The notes beneath the pieces were generated by a model, which was not told the origin of the DNA, did not search any database, and saw nothing but the letters and a program-made list of their open reading frames with translations. DNA of 64,000 nt from Harmonia axyridis (Eukaryota; Arthropoda; Insecta; Coleoptera; Coccinellidae). Of this stretch, positions 10,410 through 21,640 are shown piece after piece. The position numbers and the translations under genes are program-made. Every line of letters starts with the position of its first letter. Positions within the stretch are counted from its first letter, which is position 1. The DNA is taken from assembly GCF_914767665.1 (NCBI RefSeq), contig NC_059507.1, positions 14,694,001 through 14,758,000 of the forward strand, in the 5' to 3' direction.

Positions 10410-10804
10410 TTATTTAGAATACAAGTGCAGAAGGCATTGATATTCTTCCACGAGTGCAAAATTAAAAAACGAGCCACGAAGTGGCGAGTTTTTGAATGAA
10501 CGAGTGGTAGAATGAGCCTTCTGTACGAGTATTATACATTAATTTTTCTAATTCATTGCGTTCTCATTGAAATCAATGAAATATTTCCATAAATAGCATT
10601 AAGTGATTTTTGCATTGAAAATTGTTGGTTGGCAGAACTGATTTCTTCATGGAAAATTGATGAATTGACAGATAAAGCCGTGGCGGAAAGTTCGGAGTAC
10701 CAACATATAATAATAAAATGTAACCATGAGAACTGTGTGTTTCTGATATATTTTGTTCCACAAGATGTGGAAGAATGAACAAAATAACCACAGAATTAGA
10801 GAAA
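10410..10804. repeat. ~395-bp repeat R10/R48, copy 1, with internal hairpin 10415-10536
   Basis: Nearly identical to 48072-48486 in the same orientation. Its first 122 bp form a hairpin: TAGAATACAAGTGCAGAAGGC pairs with GCCTTCTGTACGAGTATTA, and the centre is GAGCCACGAAGTGGCGAG. Truncated or diverged hairpins of this family lie at 11548-11645 and 44886-44978. The remaining 270 bp have stops in all frames. Confidence 0.8.
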
Positions 10805-11236
10805 ATTATCTATTATATTAGTTCGGTAAATTATACAACACAAAACTTGAAAACCAATTCAAAGATTCCAATGATCATGAAGAATCTAACCAATACATCA
10901 TACCCAATAAACTTCTTTTTGTCAACTAAGCAAACATCAATCACTCTCTCAATTTGACCCCAAAATGAGCTGCAAGCCCCATAACAGCTTCATCCGTTCC
11001 CCCATTACCCCCCATAATTCACGAACGTTCGACGTTACATCTATCAAGGCGGCCAAAGAATCGAAAAAACGATAATCCCATTTATATCCCATCACCGGCA
11101 TACGATAGAAAACCGCGAGATATTTCTAAAGTAATGGCTCCCAAGTTAATCCCCCGAAACCTTGGGGGAATACCCTGCTGACCATCAACGTCTTGCCGAG
11201 GACCGGAAGACCACGCTACATTATTTAAGCCGCGCT
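10805..11236. other. Non-coding; GC-richer 10960-11236
   Basis: No gene recognised. The right-hand part is GC-richer and looks unlike the surrounding transposon debris, so host regulatory sequence is possible. Confidence 0.3.
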
Positions 11237-11308
11237 AACTACTAAATCGTGACCCTAGAGGGAGCCCCCGGTAGATGGACTGATAGTGTTTGCGAGATTG
11301 ATGAGGAA
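11237..11308 (+). repeat. Diverged ~72-bp repeat, copy 1
   Basis: AACTACTAAATCGTGA followed by TAGATGGACTGATAGTGTTT recurs in the same order at 12680-12752, 1.44 kb downstream. The copies are diverged between the anchors. Confidence 0.55.
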
Positions 11309-11547
11309 GTCTTTCGGGAAACCATTAGGAATTGTTCCTGAAAGAATTTATCGCACATAGAATCAATTATTGAATTGTGCTGAAAGGACGTTGAGGTATT
11401 TCACGTGGTGAATTGTCGATAAGGTTTGAGATCGGTCTGGGTTGGCGTTGAGTGAAACGACTCGACGTCTATGAAGAAAAGCGTATATTTTGTCAAGGCT
11501 TTTCTATGAACTGCATATTTGATAATTAATAGTATATTCTAACACAA

Positions 11548-11645
11548 GTTGCAGAATGGGCTTCTATTCCAAGACGAATGCGAATAGCGAGTTTTCGAAC
11601 GCAAGAGTGTTGGAATTGTCTTCTACAACGAGTATTAGACGATAT
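11548..11645. repeat. Diverged hairpin of the R10/R48 family
   Basis: TTGCAGAATGGGCTTCTATTC is inverted against TTGTCTTCTACAACGAG, with GCGAATAGCGAGTTTTCGAA in the middle. This is the same architecture as 10415-10536. Confidence 0.45.
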
Positions 11646-11649
11646 TTTC

Positions 11650-12679
11650 TCTATTTCAGTCAAGTTTTGTGAAATATTATCGAAATTCAATGAATAATTC
11701 AGATTATATATCCTAGTGACTTTTGTATTTATCTTGGCAGTTGGTGTGACTGTTACGAAAATTGACAGATTACGGAATTTGAATATGAATCGTACGTTTC
11801 GAATTTTGAAATAATTTACAATTACGCATTGAATTCGTGAATTATGTCTGACGAAATCGATTTAACACCGCCAGAATTAGGAGAATTTGCGAATAATATT
11901 GCACATCATTTCATTATATCCGAGATTATATCCAAATTATATTATATTGACCATTTTTGTCGTTTGTTGAAATTTGATAGGATTCGAAGTCAGTATAGAC
12001 AACCAGAAAACGAAAAATATATCTGAAAACGATGCTGTAATGTTCATTACAGCACTGTTCTTAGAACTGTAATGAACTCATTACGATACTGAAATAGAGG
12101 AAAAAATTATTGCGATTATTTTTTTCAAATGTCAAAATCTGACATTTTGGTGATTTCAACTAATACCAATGCATTATTTCAGCAATCATTCGGGATTATA
12201 CTGATAATACTATACCTCCTCATCGATAATACCTTGTTTACATTGAAACATCAAAATTTTACATTGAATTCGTCATTATTGACAACTTAAAGTACCTTAT
12301 TGAGAAATGAACACAAACCGATGCTATCACCCAATAAAATATTGAACATTCAAATTGTTGAAAAAAAGAATCCTCTCAAATACAACTCGTTCTTCAAATT
12401 TTATTTAGATAATTTTTTATTTTCTTCACTCAAACTTGTTTATTTGAGGCAAAAACATTCTAACAAACCGAATATAGATAAAATTACGAGTCGTTAGGAC
12501 GAGTGAGGGTACAAGTAGGTGTTTTCAAAATAATTTGGTCTAGGTTATCGGAATTCTGAGTTATTTTTTAGTAGCGTTGGGATAGTGATATTTCTTCATT
12601 TTTTATTTTGTGGTTTTTGTACGGTAACTTCATGATTATATGTATGCCAACCATGTTTGTCATTGACTTATTGTTGCTT
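11650..12679. other. Likely old non-coding repeat; no gene
   Basis: It contains a small open frame (11844-12026, 60 aa) without a known motif and a perfect palindrome at 12033-12054. The block at 12427-12508 (AACTTGTTTATT, AAACCGA, GATAAAAT, ACGAGTC.GTTAGG.CGAGTGA) recurs at 15788-15862. The shared block suggests a dispersed repeat rather than a gene. Confidence 0.4.
12033..12054. repeat. Perfect 22-bp hairpin
   Basis: TGCTGTAATG and CATTACAGCA are perfect reverse complements separated by TT. Further TGTAATG/CATTAC copies follow within 50 bp and could form alternative stems. Confidence 0.75.
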
Positions 12680-12752
12680 AACTACTAAATCGTGATAATA
12701 GATTCCTATAAGTCACCTGTAGATGAACATAGTGTTTGCCAGTTTCATGAGT
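12680..12752 (+). repeat. Diverged ~72-bp repeat, copy 2
   Basis: Partner of 11237-11308. It shares AACTACTAAATCGTGA, GTAGATGAAC and ATAGTGTTTGCCAG. It lies immediately before the mariner at about 12770. Confidence 0.55.
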
Positions 12753-12769
12753 ATGAGTGATTTTTAGTC

Positions 12770-13945
12770 ATCAAACGATACGTATCAAAATTTGACAGCG
12801 ATCCGAACATTAGTTCATGAGATATTGCGTTGTCAGTGTAGCTACTTTTGTTATTTGAAAAAGAAGGAAAAAAAGGATTTCGTGTGCTGATAAAATATTG
12901 CTTTTTGAAGGGAAAAAATACAGTTGAAGCAAAATCTTGGCTTGATGAAGAGTTTCCGGTGTCTGCACCAGGAAAATCAATTGATTGGTATGCTAAGTTT
13001 AAACGTGGTGAAATGAGCATCGAAGACAGCGAACGCAGTGAACATCCAAAAAAGGCTGTCACCGACGAAAAAATAAAAAAAGTACAGAAAATAATCTTGA
13101 ATGACCGTAAAGTGAAGTCGATCGAGATAGAAGATATTGTGAAGATATCCTCTGAACGTGTACATCATATCATTCACGAAAATTTGTACATGAGAAAGCT
13201 GTGTGCAAAATTGGTGCCACGTGAGCTCACAATTGATCAAAAGCAACAACGTTTTAATGATTCTGAGCAGTGTTTGAAGCTGTTTTCGTGCAATAAACCT
13301 GAATTTTTGCGTCGATATGTGACAATGAATGAAACATGGCTCCATCATTTCACTCCGGAGTCCAATCGACAGTCAGCCAAGTTGACTGCACACAAATAAC
13401 CGAATCCAAAGCGAGGAAATACACAACAGTCAGCTGGTAAGGTTATGGCATCAGTATCCTGGGATACGCAAGGTATAATATTCATTGATTACCTCCAAAA
13501 GGGCCAGACCATCAACAGCGATTATTATATAGAATTAATCGTTAAAAAATGGCCCCATTTGAAGAAAAAAAGGTGCTGTTTCATCAAGACAATGCGCCGT
13601 GTTACAAATCAACGAAAACAATGGCAAAATTGAATAATTGGCCTTCGAATTGCTTCTGAATACACCGTATTCGCCAGATCTGCCTCCCAGTGACTTTTTC
13701 TGTTCTTAGATCTCAAAAAAATGCTCGCTAGAAAGAAATTCAGCGCCAATGAAAAAGTGAACGCCGAAACTGAGGCTTATTTTGAAGCGAAAGACAAATC
13801 GTAGTTCAAAAATGGTATCGATAAGTTGGAAAATCGCTATAATCGCTGAATCGCCTTCGAAGGCAAATATGTTGAATAATAAAATCGAATTTTGCCAAAA
13901 AAATTTCACTATGGTAGACAGGGGACTTTTCAATTGGCCAGTTAA
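12770..13945 (+). pseudogene. Mariner transposase pseudogene (mellifera-like)
   Basis: An uninterrupted frame at 12848-13399 (183 aa) covers the helix-turn-helix part and first catalytic region. It contains FRVLIKYCFLKGKNTVEAK, IDWYAKFKRGEMSIED and MNETWLHHFTPESNRQSA. It continues after frameshifts with VMASVSWDTQGIIFIDYLQK (13445-), LFHQDNAPCYKS and AEAYFEAKD-like residues to about 13870. The family's first catalytic Asp (M-D-E-T-W) is Asn here. The second Asp (QDNAPC) is kept. Several frame breaks follow, so the element is dead. Clear inverted termini were not located. Confidence 0.85.
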
Positions 13946-13949
13946 TTAA

Positions 13950-14690
13950 AAAAATATCCTTAAAAAGACGCTCCTATGGTGTTTATGGAATCATATCAGA
14001 TTTCACCCCACCACTCTCGTAAAAATCAAGGTAAATCGCCCTATCAAACCAAATTTCGAAACGAAGTGTTCCCCCTAAATTCGACATTGTTTACCCACGA
14101 ATTGATTGCATACAATTAGGGGATTTTTGCTGTACAGTCATTGTAATTGAAGGTATAGACCGATTGTTTGCTCTAAACTCATTAGCGACCGAATGGGATT
14201 TGTAGTAATGTACTATTTGCTATTCGAATAAACGATAATTAATTGGGTAATTAATGTGATATATGCATTTATATAGTTCGTGCCGGTCATGTGTACAAAT
14301 GTTTATTTATTAGTTGGACGGTATAATCATACTGCAAATAGTTCCTAATACTTCTTCGCAGTTAATTAGGCATTGAATATTCTATGCAGTTTAATGATAT
14401 GAATGATATGCTGTTGGCCGGTAATGCAGTGGATTTCTGTTCCTGACAAATTCTCGATTATTTGCAATTCGATATGGGTTATTTGAACATCGATGTTAAT
14501 TAACATGCAACCCGATTATTTGTGATCGATCACCGCTGTTCGGTGATTTTCTCCACTCTCTATGAATTTTGTAGAAATTCAAAATTCGTAAAGGATTCTG
14601 GAAAGAAAGTTTTTCAAGAAGCGCATAGGTGTTTTCGAAGCAAGATAAGAATTAACGAACCAAGGTTCAGCTACTCTTGAAAAATGGATA
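13950..14690. other. No gene recognised
   Basis: AT-rich DNA with several ATTA-type motifs (for example around 14240-14520) that could bind homeodomain proteins. This is not specific enough to call a regulatory element. Confidence 0.3.
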
Positions 14691-14697
14691 AAAACGA

Positions 14698-15470
14698 GTT
14701 TTCCTACAACTGCTATGAAAAGTAACGTATTCTTCATAGCTTACTCAATTTCAAAACTATGTATTGCTCATACTGTGGAAAATATTATTTCTCAAGGCAC
14801 TTCGCCCACACCTCGCTTGGTATACCAATGAAATTAGGCTTTTGAGTCGTTTCTATGGAAACGCAATAAATTAGCACATACTGTCAATGAAGGCCATTTT
14901 GATTTGAATCAAGTCCATTACTTGAATTATTGATATTTGTGCAATTGTAGGAAAAGTATAGTGTGAAACATGTGGAGAATAGTATATTGTACAACAAGTG
15001 AGGAAAGTCCAACTTTCCTCGCGAGTGTGGAAGTTTGTGGCACGCGCCTGAAAGGCGAGTGCCGCGAACACACGAGCGAGAAAAGGTCTTTCTCCACATG
15101 TTTCACACTATACTTTTCCTACAAGGGCACAAATTTCAATAATTCAAGTAATGGACTTTATTCAAATCAAAATGGCCTTCGTTGACAGTATGTGCTAATT
15201 TATTGCGTTTCCATAAAAACGACTCAAAAGCCCAATTTCATTGGTCTACCAAGCGATGTGTGGGCTAAGTGCTGTGAGAAATAAATATTTCCCACAGTAT
15301 GAGCAATACATAGGTTTGAAATTGAATATGCTATGAAGAATACGCTACTTTTCATAGCAGTTGTAGTTCTTTTTTCGCTCGTGTGTTTGCGGCACTCGCC
15401 TTTCAGGCTCGTGCCACAAACTTTCACACTCGTGAGAAAAGTTGGACTTTTCCTACTTGTTGCACAATAT
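14698..15470. repeat. Large inverted repeat of linker plus hairpin modules
   Basis: The linker at 14698-14960 is repeated inverted at 15112-15366, around a complete hairpin module (14991-15110). A second, left-truncated hairpin (15370-15470) follows. The inverted arms are about 260 bp and begin with CCTACAACTGCTATGAAAAG. The order linker, hairpin, inverted linker, hairpin compares with hairpin, linker, hairpin at 7172-7677. Confidence 0.8.
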
Positions 15471-15567
15471 ACTATTTGTGTATTGACAATGCTCCTTATT
15501 ACAATCTGGAGAATAAACTGGGTTGGTGTTTTAATCTAGGTAGACATGGAAAGTGGATTACGGTTGT

Positions 15568-15735
15568 GGTTCAAGAATTCGTGGAAAACGACTTATGTCA
15601 ATGAAACAGTCGTACAAATATTTATGAATCGAATTATCGATTCTAGTTGATATGGGTAGTGAGCACAATCTTGGTTCAAGAATTCTTGGAAAACGACTCG
15701 TGTCAACGGAACAGTCGTGCAAATATTCACGAAAT
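15568..15735 (+). repeat. Two tandem ~104-bp units
   Basis: GGTTCAAGAATTCNTGGAAA, ACGACT and CAGTCGT.CAAATATT occur at 15568-15632 and again at 15672-15735, suggesting a diverged tandem duplication. ACGACT..AGTCGT is also a small inverted repeat in each unit. Confidence 0.6.
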
Positions 15736-15871
15736 GAATGGCGGTAATACCACGAGTGATCAAATATTATCGATAATTTGTTCTTTCCCAAGAAAACTTG
15801 TTTATTGGCAAGAAAATGAAAAGAAACCGATTGATAAAATCACGAGTCCGTTAGGTCGAGTGATTTCATCT

Positions 15872-17379
15872 TATTCGGTTTGTTTGAATGGAAAATGCCA
15901 ATTTTCAATATTGTTTAACCTCAAATCCTAAAAATGAAATATGAATTGTAATTCTACGAATCGAATACACATCATAAAAAAAATCCTGAAAATTATAACT
16001 GAATAAAATAAAATCAACTGATGAAAGTGAGTGTTCAAGAACATTTTCCATTTGAGCCTCGCACCAACTCTGCCTTCACATTCGACAGGTTAAATCTGGT
16101 CATCTTGCTGGCCATGATGTAATACCTACCTCTATCTTTCCAGAAAAGTTTCTGTTGCGGAATTCTAGAACTAGAAGTGTATTATCAATAGGACATCCAA
16201 ATTGTAGAAATCAAATTTCATCGAAATCGTCATTGAATTTCTGAACAGCTGGTATTATGACATCTTGAAGCATCTGCAGATATTATTTTCCATTTGAGAT
16301 TTCATGAATTACAAAAGCTCCTACAACCTACAACATTATGTCCCTAAAGACCGTTCATACGTTTGATTTTTTGGGATATTACATTCCTAATTAATTTTTC
16401 TCGAGACCAATTAGTCTCCTGAGAAAATTTCTTGGGTAGTTTTCAATTTGTAGGACTTATCCAGGTTTTTTTCAAAATATGCGAAACTGTGCTTTCCGGA
16501 AGGTCGATTCGATTATTCCTAAAACTTGATATTTCATCCTAAATGAAAGAATTTGTATTATTCAGCCCAAAAATTTACTACATGTATTTTCGCATTTCCT
16601 TCTCTTGTGCATTTTTCGCCAATTCTTGACTACCTCCTTATCAGGATCAGTAAATCATTTAGGAGGAGGTATATGAAAAAGCAGCGTAGTCTAGTGTGTT
16701 AGTTAGCAGTTAAAAAAGATATATACTTGCTTTATGACCTATTATTTGCCCCAATATTGGTACAAATTGCCATGAAACATGTGAAATATAAATATAACGC
16801 ACAATCTGTATGAATTTACGAAAATCCCTTTCCACAGGGAAGGAAATATTACTTGGCAAATACGACCCTCTATCTCAATTTACTTTGAGACGTTCTCTGC
16901 TAAGCTCCCGTGGACCTCTTCCTCTGTTCCCGAGAAGATAGATTCGTCGTCTCAGTTAGAAAAATGACATTTCATATATTCTTCTCTCATGAACAGAGCT
17001 CACCAGAATGGAATTAAGTGAAATATGACAAAGTATTATTTAATTTTTATTAATTTCGTGCGAAAATGAGCCAATCAAATATTTGTAAGCGATTTACCAC
17101 TGAAGTCAATGACGATGTACACAACAAAAAGTTTCAATATAACTTGGTTCTAATGCTGAACCTTTCAGGCCTGGATTGTTCAACAGAATTGAAAAATTTC
17201 GGGGCTTTTTAGTCGTGGTTCTTCACCTGAAGTTTCGCTTACTACTACGCTAAGCATCTTCCGAGGTTTCTAATTCGTAGATTGTACTTCACACTCAATT
17301 TTGCCCATAGAGAGAAACAACGCACATAAATAGATATCCGCATGATCTGCAATGGTTTTAACCACTATCCATAACTATG
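15872..17379. other. No gene recognised
   Basis: About 1.5 kb of AT-rich DNA with stops in all frames. No repeat termini or protein motifs were recognised. Confidence 0.35.
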
Positions 17380-18205
17380 TTCAAGAAGAATTAGATAACT
17401 TGATTCACATAATCATCTATTGGACTCATTACACGCTTATGGAGTTTTCAGAATCTTATTTGAGCAATAGAGTTCAGAGAGGGTATTGAAACGATGGCAT
17501 TACCGAAGAGGAGTTAATGAAATGTGGGGTTCCTCAGGAATCCGTGTTTGGACCCATTTTCTTCATTATTCACGTCAATGATCTTAATATTGTGAATTGT
17601 GATTGCCTGTGTTGAACTACGATGACACGTGAATGATCATGAGGTCAAAATGCGGGATTTATTCAAATGGAATGATAGAACTCGCCTCGAATGAACTGGA
17701 GATTAATTGAAATTGAATTCGAGTCAAACAGTGATGTTGGAATTTGGCGGCAGGAAGAATTCATCCTGTACGAAATTTCTGGATTATAATTGAGTTCGAG
17801 AATTGGGTTACGCTTGTTGTGCATCATCGAAAAGTATATATCTATTGAGAAAAATAAAGAAATTCGCTTACATTCAGAGCAAACTTCTATATGGTATACT
17901 TATGTGTAGAAATGCTTGTGAGTCTTCCAGAGTTTTCATGCTACAGAAGAGGGCAATATGAATTATGTGTGAAGTGAGTACATATTATTGTAAAACTTTC
18001 TTTGTAAAACATGACATCCCCATCTCTCCAACTCAATTAATAAGTGAATATGTAAAGTATCTACATGAAAATGCAATCAATATGCCGAAAAATGGTACTC
18101 ACCACCTCTTCAACACCCAATACAGAGAATACACAGAATATCGCAACATATTGAACAGTGAAAATTCTCAACAAGTTGCTGTTTGCTATGATAACATTAG
18201 TTAAG
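17380..18205 (+). pseudogene. LINE reverse-transcriptase remnant
   Basis: Around 17480-17600 the translation gives SNRVQRGY, CGVPQESVFGPIFFIIHVND (the SGVPQGSVLGP motif of LINE RTs) and then a damaged stretch where the catalytic Asp-Asp should be. Further on come LPEFSCYRRGQYELC and an open frame at 17965-18204 with TQLISEYVKYLHENAIN, matching the C-terminal part of similar ORF2s. Many stops and frameshifts show it is old. Confidence 0.65.
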
Positions 18206-18884
18206 AAGAATTTCGAAAAGAAAATTCAGTATATTCTGAAATAGATCGTTCACAAATTGAAACAATATGAGCTCTGATATTGAGCCCTGTGGGACACCAA
18301 TCCTCAAAGTCATCAGTTCGGATGTTTTCTGGTCCATATGACCGCTCATCTCCTTCCAGTGAGGTAAGATTAGGAGAATATATTGGTTTTGTCTCTTAGA
18401 CCATAGTTAAAAAGCTTTTTCTACAAAAATTTGAGATAAACTAAGCCTTCCTCTAATTGATACGCAAAGGCTCAGGCACTACTCTATTGTTGCAGGTGGT
18501 GTGAATGAACCTTTGAAATCGTACAAGAAATCCGTAGTTTGAATTTTGTATAGAATTGAAAAATTCTAATTAACCAAAGTGTACCTATAATTCGCAGTTT
18601 TAAGATATTGATTCCGCTTTATCGAAATTTACATTGTGTGAGGAAGATTGGATTATCTCTTCTATTATTCTACTTCGTGATTAGCAACTAAATTTTTCAT
18701 TGACGATCCATCTTCAAAGTGAGGAACTAATTTGTTAAAAAACAAACGACGTCGTTAATTTCTTTGTTTGAAGCTGGATTAGAATATCATTCACACTCCG
18801 GATAAGATACCTTAATTTCGGCTTATGTTTATCCACATAACAAGGTAGTTATGAATTGTTACTTCAACAAGAATCCAAGTCAAA
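18206..18884. other. Upstream region of the galectin gene
   Basis: No coding sequence was recognised. A promoter for the galectin gene at 18885 would be expected here, but no TATA box or initiator at a convincing distance could be identified. A 5' intron or leader exon cannot be excluded. Confidence 0.3.
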
Positions 18885-19421
18885 ATGTTTCCGAAATGTT
18901 CAAGACAACAAATTTTTCTGGTTCTAATGATTTTTTCGGTTGAAGTTCAAGTGGTGCGTTGTCAAGAAAGTTTGCCAATTGTGAAAGCCAGCCACTCCAG
19001 TCACAATATGACTTATAAAACCAGAATACCTCATCGACTTACCTATGGAGATACCGTGTCTATTTTGGGAAGTTTCTTAGATGCCACACGCCAGATTGAT
19101 ATATCTTTCCCCACTTATGGAGAGTATCAGGATATCGCATTGCTGATCTCCTTCAGGATGAACGAAGAAAGGGTCATCAGAAATTCTTTCGTGGATGGTA
19201 GATGGGGTGAAGAAGAAACCTATGGAGGCTTCCCATTGAGAAATGATGGAATGTTTGATATCACGGTTTACTTCTTCGATGATTACTACCATATTGTGAT
19301 TGGTGCTGATCATTTCTGTAGATTTCCGGTTAGGGTTCCCTTAAGTCATACTACAGCTGTGGTAATTGTTGGATTGAGCCATGTGGAAAAAGTGTCTTGG
19401 GATCAAGGCTGTAAATGTTGA
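18885..19421 (+). CDS. Secreted galectin-like protein (178 aa)
   Basis: A single uninterrupted frame with start context CAAAATG. Residues about 1-26 form a signal peptide with hydrophobic core IFLVLMIFSVEVQVV and probable cleavage near C26-Q27. Residues about 46-173 fit one galectin carbohydrate-recognition domain: DIALL (83-87), VIRNS (97-101), WGEEE (107-111), GGFPL (114-118), FDITVYF (124-130) and HIVIGADHFCRF (136-147). Galectins bind beta-galactosides. Of the usual contact residues, Arg91, Asn100, Trp107 and Glu110 are kept. The His and Asn of H-x-N-P-R are Leu87 and Ser89, and the Arg of W-x-x-E-x-R is Thr112. Lectin activity may therefore be altered or lost. The protein is likely secreted, unlike classical cytosolic galectins, and possibly serves in insect immunity or gut (inference). 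It is intronless within the ORF. It is the only convincing complete host gene here. Confidence 0.85.
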   Translation: MFPKCSRQQIFLVLMIFSVEVQVVRCQESLPIVKASHSSHNMTYKTRIPHRLTYGDTVSILGSFLDATRQIDISFPTYGEYQDIALLISFRMNEERVIRNSFVDGRWGEEETYGGFPLRNDGMFDITVYFFDDYYHIVIGADHFCRFPVRVPLSHTTAVVIVGLSHVEKVSWDQGCKC

Positions 19422-21020
19422 TTTTTTTACTGTACGTTGTTTATGTTTATCATGTCACTTATACCAATTTTTTCGATTAATTTTTAGTTGAAAGACTTAC
19501 ATGATACATGATTGTTAAGTTCATGCAAGGTGTTATTCAAAAAATACCCATATTTCAGACTGAGATTATTGGATCCGTTTCAAGAAAACAATCTTCATGC
19601 CAACGAATGCCGTAAACGCCCTAAGTTTTGAGATACAGGATGATAATATTTCGAACACTTCTTTTTACAATCACTGTGCTACTTACTAGTTACTACCGTA
19701 GATATCTTGCATGATGCATTGGTGCACGTCTTCAATGCATCAAAATGAATCTGATGTATATAAAATTTTATTATTTTTGTGAGTAGCCTCCGTACAGGTT
19801 TTGCATTAACCTTCTTTGAAGAAATTAATGGTGCGCTACTGCTCCCTCCCAACATAAAAATTATTTTGAAATGCTCATTTCTGTTTTTGGCTTATTCGAT
19901 TTTATTTTGACCGACGTATGATTTGCGCTCAAAAAAATTAAAAAGTTTTACTTCAGTATGAAATCTATAAAAGTCTCATAAGGTGATTGACAATTTTTAT
20001 ACTCGGTGTTAGTATTATTGATACCTAATCCCTAATAAATTCAAGAATCATTAGAACTTACCGTCGCAAAATGAATGAAATTCGTCTTTTTACAGCGAGA
20101 GCAATGTGAGCCTGATCCAAAACGTTTTTTTATTTTTTTTTGTGGGAACCATGTGTCAGAATGAAATCATTATTAATAGGGGTTATATAAAATAAATTTT
20201 TCTCTCGAATCTGTATCACCCTACATTTCAAGAGTTGGGACGCTTACGACATACGTTCATATAAAGTTCTATTTCAAATGAACGAGGAATCGCCCCCTTC
20301 ATAACATGTCTTTGAGGAACATGCTGTTTATTATATCTGCTTGGAATGGCATATATTTTTGCAGGTAATCTAAGCTATAACTGGATACAAGATCATTTGA
20401 TCTTCAATGCAATTATGGATTATTTTATATTCTTTGGTTGAGGTCTGCACTCTTCCAACTAAACTATAATATTGGAGAACCAAAGGAATTGACTTTGGAG
20501 ATGATTCAAAAGAATAAAACTTTCATCTTCCCTGAAAAAATATAGGGTTTTTCAATTCGAAATTTTGAATTGATTTGGGCATTATTTTCGTCATGAATTC
20601 GTTCTATAATCAATAAATAGTGAAATCATAGAAAAAAACTCACGAAACGATGAAAAAAAATTATGAAGGAGATGAAATGATGAACTCATATCAATTTGAT
20701 CGTTCATTTGCTGAAGAAATGTGATTGTGAATTCTCGTTGAAATTTTCCAGTTGAATTATCACTAATTATCAATGGAACATATGTAGAAGAATTTATGAT
20801 ACGAAGGTATTGAGGTATTAAGTTATGAAATTGTGCTTTCTTTCAATATGTTGAAATTACCATTTATGTGCATTTTATACATGTGTACGTTCGTTTATTG
20901 ACATTGGAGTTTCATTGATATTTTTCCATTAGATATGTTAACTGGTCGAATATGAGTTACTCTCTCCCATCAACAATAGTGAAAGGAAAAAATAAGTGAT
21001 GTAAAGTTTACGACGATATC
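19422..21020. other. No gene recognised
   Basis: AT-rich DNA 3' of the galectin gene. No AATAAA was identified close to the stop codon, so the transcript end is not placed. Remaining open frames are short and motif-free. Confidence 0.35.
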
Positions 21021-21029
21021 TTTAATAAA

Positions 21030-21640
21030 AGATTTACACTTATTTAAAGAATTCCTGATTCTATTGTTATAAATTACTTCCATTCAATAGACAAATGTAA
21101 ATTAAAATCATCATTTCTATTATGAATGTTGATTTGTATATCCAATTCACAGAAGAGTAAGAGGAAAAATCTTGCAAAACAATAACTGGCAAATTTTGAG
21201 ATCTGAATCTTGAAATTTCTTCCTCATCAAAATCGACCACAATGTTTTCTCATATTAGATGAACTAGGATGACTAAAATGAAAGCTAGTATAGAAAATTT
21301 ACACTCATGTGAAAAATTCCTAATTCTATTGTTGTAAATAATTTCCATTCATCAGACCAGTGTGAATCAAAATTGTCATTTCAATTTTAAATGCTGATTT
21401 GTTTATCCATTTCACAGAAGAGTAAGGTAAAAGATCTTGTAAAATAATTAGTGGCAAATTTAAAACTGCAAATTTTTTTCTCATGAAAACCTCAATGCTT
21501 CCTCTCCCTTGAATAGAATCGCATGAATAAATGAAAACCAGCAAAATAAATTTGCACCTTTGTAGAGAATTCTTAAATTTATTGTTATAAATAACTTCCA
21601 TTCAACTGACAAATGAAGATTAAAACAATAAAATGATAAT
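21030..21640. repeat. Three diverged ~260-bp tandem repeats
   Basis: Units begin near 21030, 21294 and 21552. Shared landmarks are TTCCTGATTCTATTGTTATA, ACTTCCATTCA, GATTTGTATATCCA and TTCACAGAAGAGTAAG. The third unit is shortened. The second half of the unit, including TTCACAGAAGAGTAAG, reappears at 29060-29160 and 29523-29620. Confidence 0.65.

Noticed and set aside
13950..14690. Cluster of ATTA motifs as a homeodomain enhancer
   Set aside because: Expected by chance in DNA this rich in A and T.
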